From Candidatus Saccharimonadota bacterium (lineage in GTDB: Bacteria; Patescibacteriota; Saccharimonadia; Saccharimonadales; Saccharimonadaceae), in assembly GCA_900555425.1 (NCBI GenBank), contig UNSM01000033.1, positions 1 through 6,810 on the forward strand: a stretch of 6,810 nucleotides of DNA, read 5' to 3'. How positions within the stretch are numbered: position 1 is the first letter of the stretch; the number at the start of each line of letters is the position of its first letter. Position numbers and translations under genes: made by a program. This document shows, piece after piece, positions 5,719-6,810 of this stretch. The notes beneath the pieces were generated by a model, which had not been told where the DNA came from, searched no databases, and was given only the letters and a program-made list of their open reading frames with translations.

Positions 5719-5994
5719 ATGAACTACGATAGATATCTAAAATTACAGACCCGCCTAGAATGGTTTTATGATTTTCATCCAGAGTTTTTTAATGATATTT
5801 CGCCCAAACAGAAGAAGCTACTGCAGGATACGTTCCTGTACGATGCGCCCGACGAACACTATCCGGAGTCATTGCAGGATTTTTATGATAAAAATATTGA
5901 CAATCAGCCAACACTTCAGAACGATATGTTCTTAGCGGTAGATGCTTTATATAAAGCGACAGGAGCTGGAAGCTTGTTTGATTATGATAAATAA
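5719..5994 (+). CDS. small acidic, aromatic-rich protein of unknown function
   Basis: I do not recognise this 91-residue protein. It has no signal peptide, membrane segment, Cys or known motif, so it is probably cytoplasmic. It is strongly acidic (13 Asp, 4 Glu against 7 Lys, 2 Arg) and unusually rich in aromatics (8 Tyr, 8 Phe, 1 Trp, about one residue in five), with clusters WFYDFHPEFF (15-24) and DFYDKNID (54-61) and an ending LFDYDK. Predicted helices alternate with turns, suggesting a small folded protein and not a disordered tail. The ATG at 5719 was chosen because a perfect TATAAT ends 7 bases before it, predicting a leaderless mRNA. In-frame CTG 5701 (97 aa) or TTG 5683 (103 aa) are alternatives. 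It is divergent from pheT, with a 178-bp structured spacer between them. Coding is supported by length, context and a sensible composition, not by homology. Confidence 0.7.
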   Translation: MNYDRYLKLQTRLEWFYDFHPEFFNDISPKQKKLLQDTFLYDAPDEHYPESLQDFYDKNIDNQPTLQNDMFLAVDALYKATGAGSLFDYDK

Positions 5995-6073
5995 AGCTTT
6001 TCTTCATATGAACACGCCACCCATATAGTCTAATTTATAATAATTTCGACGCTTTCTGGTTAGCTAAAATTTA

Positions 6074-6120
6074 TCATTATGCCTCAGGATAAAATATCTT
6101 GATACATAATGACATTTTTA
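6074..6120 (+). terminator. long hairpin followed by a short T-run, possible bidirectional terminator
   Basis: The outer stem TCATTATG (6074-6081) with CATAATGA (6105-6112), a 2x2 internal loop, the inner stem TCAGGATA (6084-6091) with TATCTTGA (6095-6102, one G-U pair) and an AAA loop together form a 39-nt hairpin. TTTTT (6115-6119) begins three bases after it on the plus strand, where it could end the small gene 80 nt downstream of its stop. On the minus strand AAATTTT follows, so it could also serve the Nudix gene. The stem is AT-rich, less GC-rich than typical terminators. Confidence 0.5.
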
Positions 6121-6161
6121 GGTTGTGATTGTTCATTTATTCTCAAGCTTCACACAACCTA
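6119..6161. repeat. inverted repeat, 9-bp arms
   Basis: TAGGTTGTG (6119-6127) pairs exactly with CACAACCTA (6153-6161), leaving a 25-nt AT-rich loop. It directly follows the long hairpin and is flanked on the right by seven C. Neither strand has a T-run after it, so a terminator role is unlikely; an RNA domain or an inverted-repeat remnant is possible. Confidence 0.45.
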
Positions 6162-6267
6162 CCCCCCCTAAATTACTCAGTTCGACACGGAACTCACCGA
6201 TGCTCGCCATGAGAGTATCTAATTCTACTTTTTTAGTTTTAGCGTCATTCTTTCACTTAGCCTCTTA

Positions 6268-6810
6268 TTATTTACCAGTTTCTGCAGCAACGCAGGCAAT
6301 ATGCACTGCTTTCAATCCAGCTAGCTCTCGCGCCCTCTCAAATAAGTGTACATATTCCTTAGAAAGACCAGATTGAATTCGTTCGATAGCTTGCTGTAAA
6401 TTATCACACCAAATAATCTGACAACCGTGCAGCTCCTCTTCGTCGATCCAAGCACTCTCACCTATCTCACCGTCAACACGAGCAGTGAAATAATGTTGGT
6501 CACAATCTTCGTTGTATGCTGATAAGTACGAATGAACAACACCAAGATAACAAATATCTGCAATATTTGCGCCAACTTCTTCTTTGATCTCGCGACGAAC
6601 AGCCTGCTCAAGATTCTCACCCGACTCAACATTACCGCCTGGCAATTTGTAATGATGATATCGACGTTCGTACACCAAAGCAACACGATTCTTGTTGTCA
6701 AACAATATCGCGCGTGCGCCAGTGCGAGTTGATTTTGTGGCGAGGGATGGCGGCGTAGATAGACCAAGAGTTTGGTCGTTAATGGTTGCTAAAATGTGAT
6801 TAGAATCCAT
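6268..6810 (-). CDS. Nudix hydrolase, start at the window edge
   Basis: Member of the Nudix superfamily, which hydrolyses nucleoside diphosphates linked to another group X, with divalent metal. The Nudix box Gx5Ex7REUxEExGU is complete at 59-81 (Gly59, Glu65, Arg73, Glu74, Glu77, Glu78, Gly80) and is preceded by the usual LPGG. The fold starts around residue 31 (GARAILFDNKNRVALVYERR). About 30 residues precede it and about 100 follow, including a helical Glu/Arg/Leu-rich C-terminal part (about 140-170). No motif identifies the substrate, so it could be an 8-oxo-dGTP-, ADP-ribose- or other nucleotide-cleaving enzyme. The 180 residues begin with an ATG at the last three bases of the window, so the true start and its ribosome site may be farther out. 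The stop is TAA, facing the small gene across 273 bp. Confidence 0.92.
   Translation of the reverse strand: MDSNHILATINDQTLGLSTPPSLATKSTRTGARAILFDNKNRVALVYERRYHHYKLPGGNVESGENLEQAVRREIKEEVGANIADICYLGVVHSYLSAYNEDCDQHYFTARVDGEIGESAWIDEEELHGCQIIWCDNLQQAIERIQSGLSKEYVHLFERARELAGLKAVHIACVAAETGK

Larger units (their letters stand above)
5995..6267. other. 273-bp non-coding spacer rich in inverted repeats
   Basis: I find no convincing gene between the TAA stops of the small gene and the Nudix gene, which face each other. It holds a TATAAT (6036-6041, +) without a -35, two large inverted repeats (6074-6112 and 6119-6161), two small ones (AGTTC 6179-6183 with GAACT 6190-6194; GATGCTC 6199-6205 with GAGTATC 6213-6219, one G-U pair), a run of seven C (6162-6168) and a run of six T (6230-6235). 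It may contain terminators for both neighbours or a small structured RNA. Confidence 0.6.

Noticed and set aside
5995..6267. tRNA or other known RNA gene in the spacer
   Set aside because: No cloverleaf, T-loop (GTTCRA in the right place) or CCA end can be fitted; GTTCGA at 6180-6185 has no matching arms.
6125..6376. Plus-strand open frame from a GTG, 83 residues
   Set aside because: It runs through the inverted repeats and into the antisense of the Nudix gene, has Ser/Thr/Pro-rich low-quality content and no ribosome site.
1..6810. CRISPR array, insertion sequence or prophage
   Set aside because: No regularly spaced repeats, transposase, integrase or phage genes occur. The genes are housekeeping with uniform composition.
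1..6810. TGA-to-glycine recoding as in Gracilibacteria/SR1
   Set aside because: All conserved genes read full length with TGA absent in frame and Gly encoded by GGN.

Overview
The window looks like a compact bacterial chromosome, most likely from the Candidate Phyla Radiation (Patescibacteria) and perhaps Saccharibacteria (TM7). The clade call is an inference from gene content: a Rel protein lacking its usual C-terminal sensing domains, a signal-anchored FKBP isomerase with a Saccharibacteria-like N-terminus, very tight gene packing, and no pheS beside pheT. It rests on recognition, not a search. The DNA is AT-leaning. All seven stop codons seen are TAA, and no gene has an in-frame TGA, so the standard bacterial code fits and TGA-glycine recoding (Gracilibacteria/SR1) is unlikely.

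Layout. Positions 1-789 (+) hold the 3' part of a Rel/SpoT-type (p)ppGpp synthetase, entered inside the synthetase domain. It converges on a minus-strand gene block. Read in transcription order, that block is pheT (5540-3027), then a membrane-anchored FKBP prolyl isomerase (2968-2291), a thioredoxin-reductase-like flavoprotein (2298-1366) and a family I inorganic pyrophosphatase (1362-832). The last three form one operon with its own extended -10 promoter in the 58-bp gap after pheT. FKBP and trxB overlap by 8 bp. trxB and ppa are 3 bp apart, and the ppa Shine-Dalgarno lies in the last trxB codons. Upstream of pheT is a 178-bp divergent control region with a perfect 16-bp palindrome carrying a TATAAT on each strand, a second palindrome, two tandem hairpins, and a TATAAT placed so that the next gene would start without a leader. 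That gene (5719-5994, +) encodes a 91-residue acidic, aromatic-rich protein I do not recognise. A 273-bp non-coding stretch rich in inverted repeats follows, and then a Nudix hydrolase (6810-6268, -) whose ATG is the last three bases of the window.

How the genes fit together. Most are housekeeping. PheT charges tRNA-Phe and releases PPi, Ppa removes PPi, Rel makes and probably degrades (p)ppGpp, the TrxB-like enzyme supplies reducing power, FKBP assists folding outside the membrane, and the Nudix enzyme cleaves a nucleoside-diphosphate-linked substrate. I see no mobile element, CRISPR array, tRNA or rRNA. The parts most worth a second look are the 5541-5718 control region with the small unknown gene, the structured 5995-6267 spacer, the C-terminally short Rel, and the altered nucleotide-binding loop of the TrxB-like protein.
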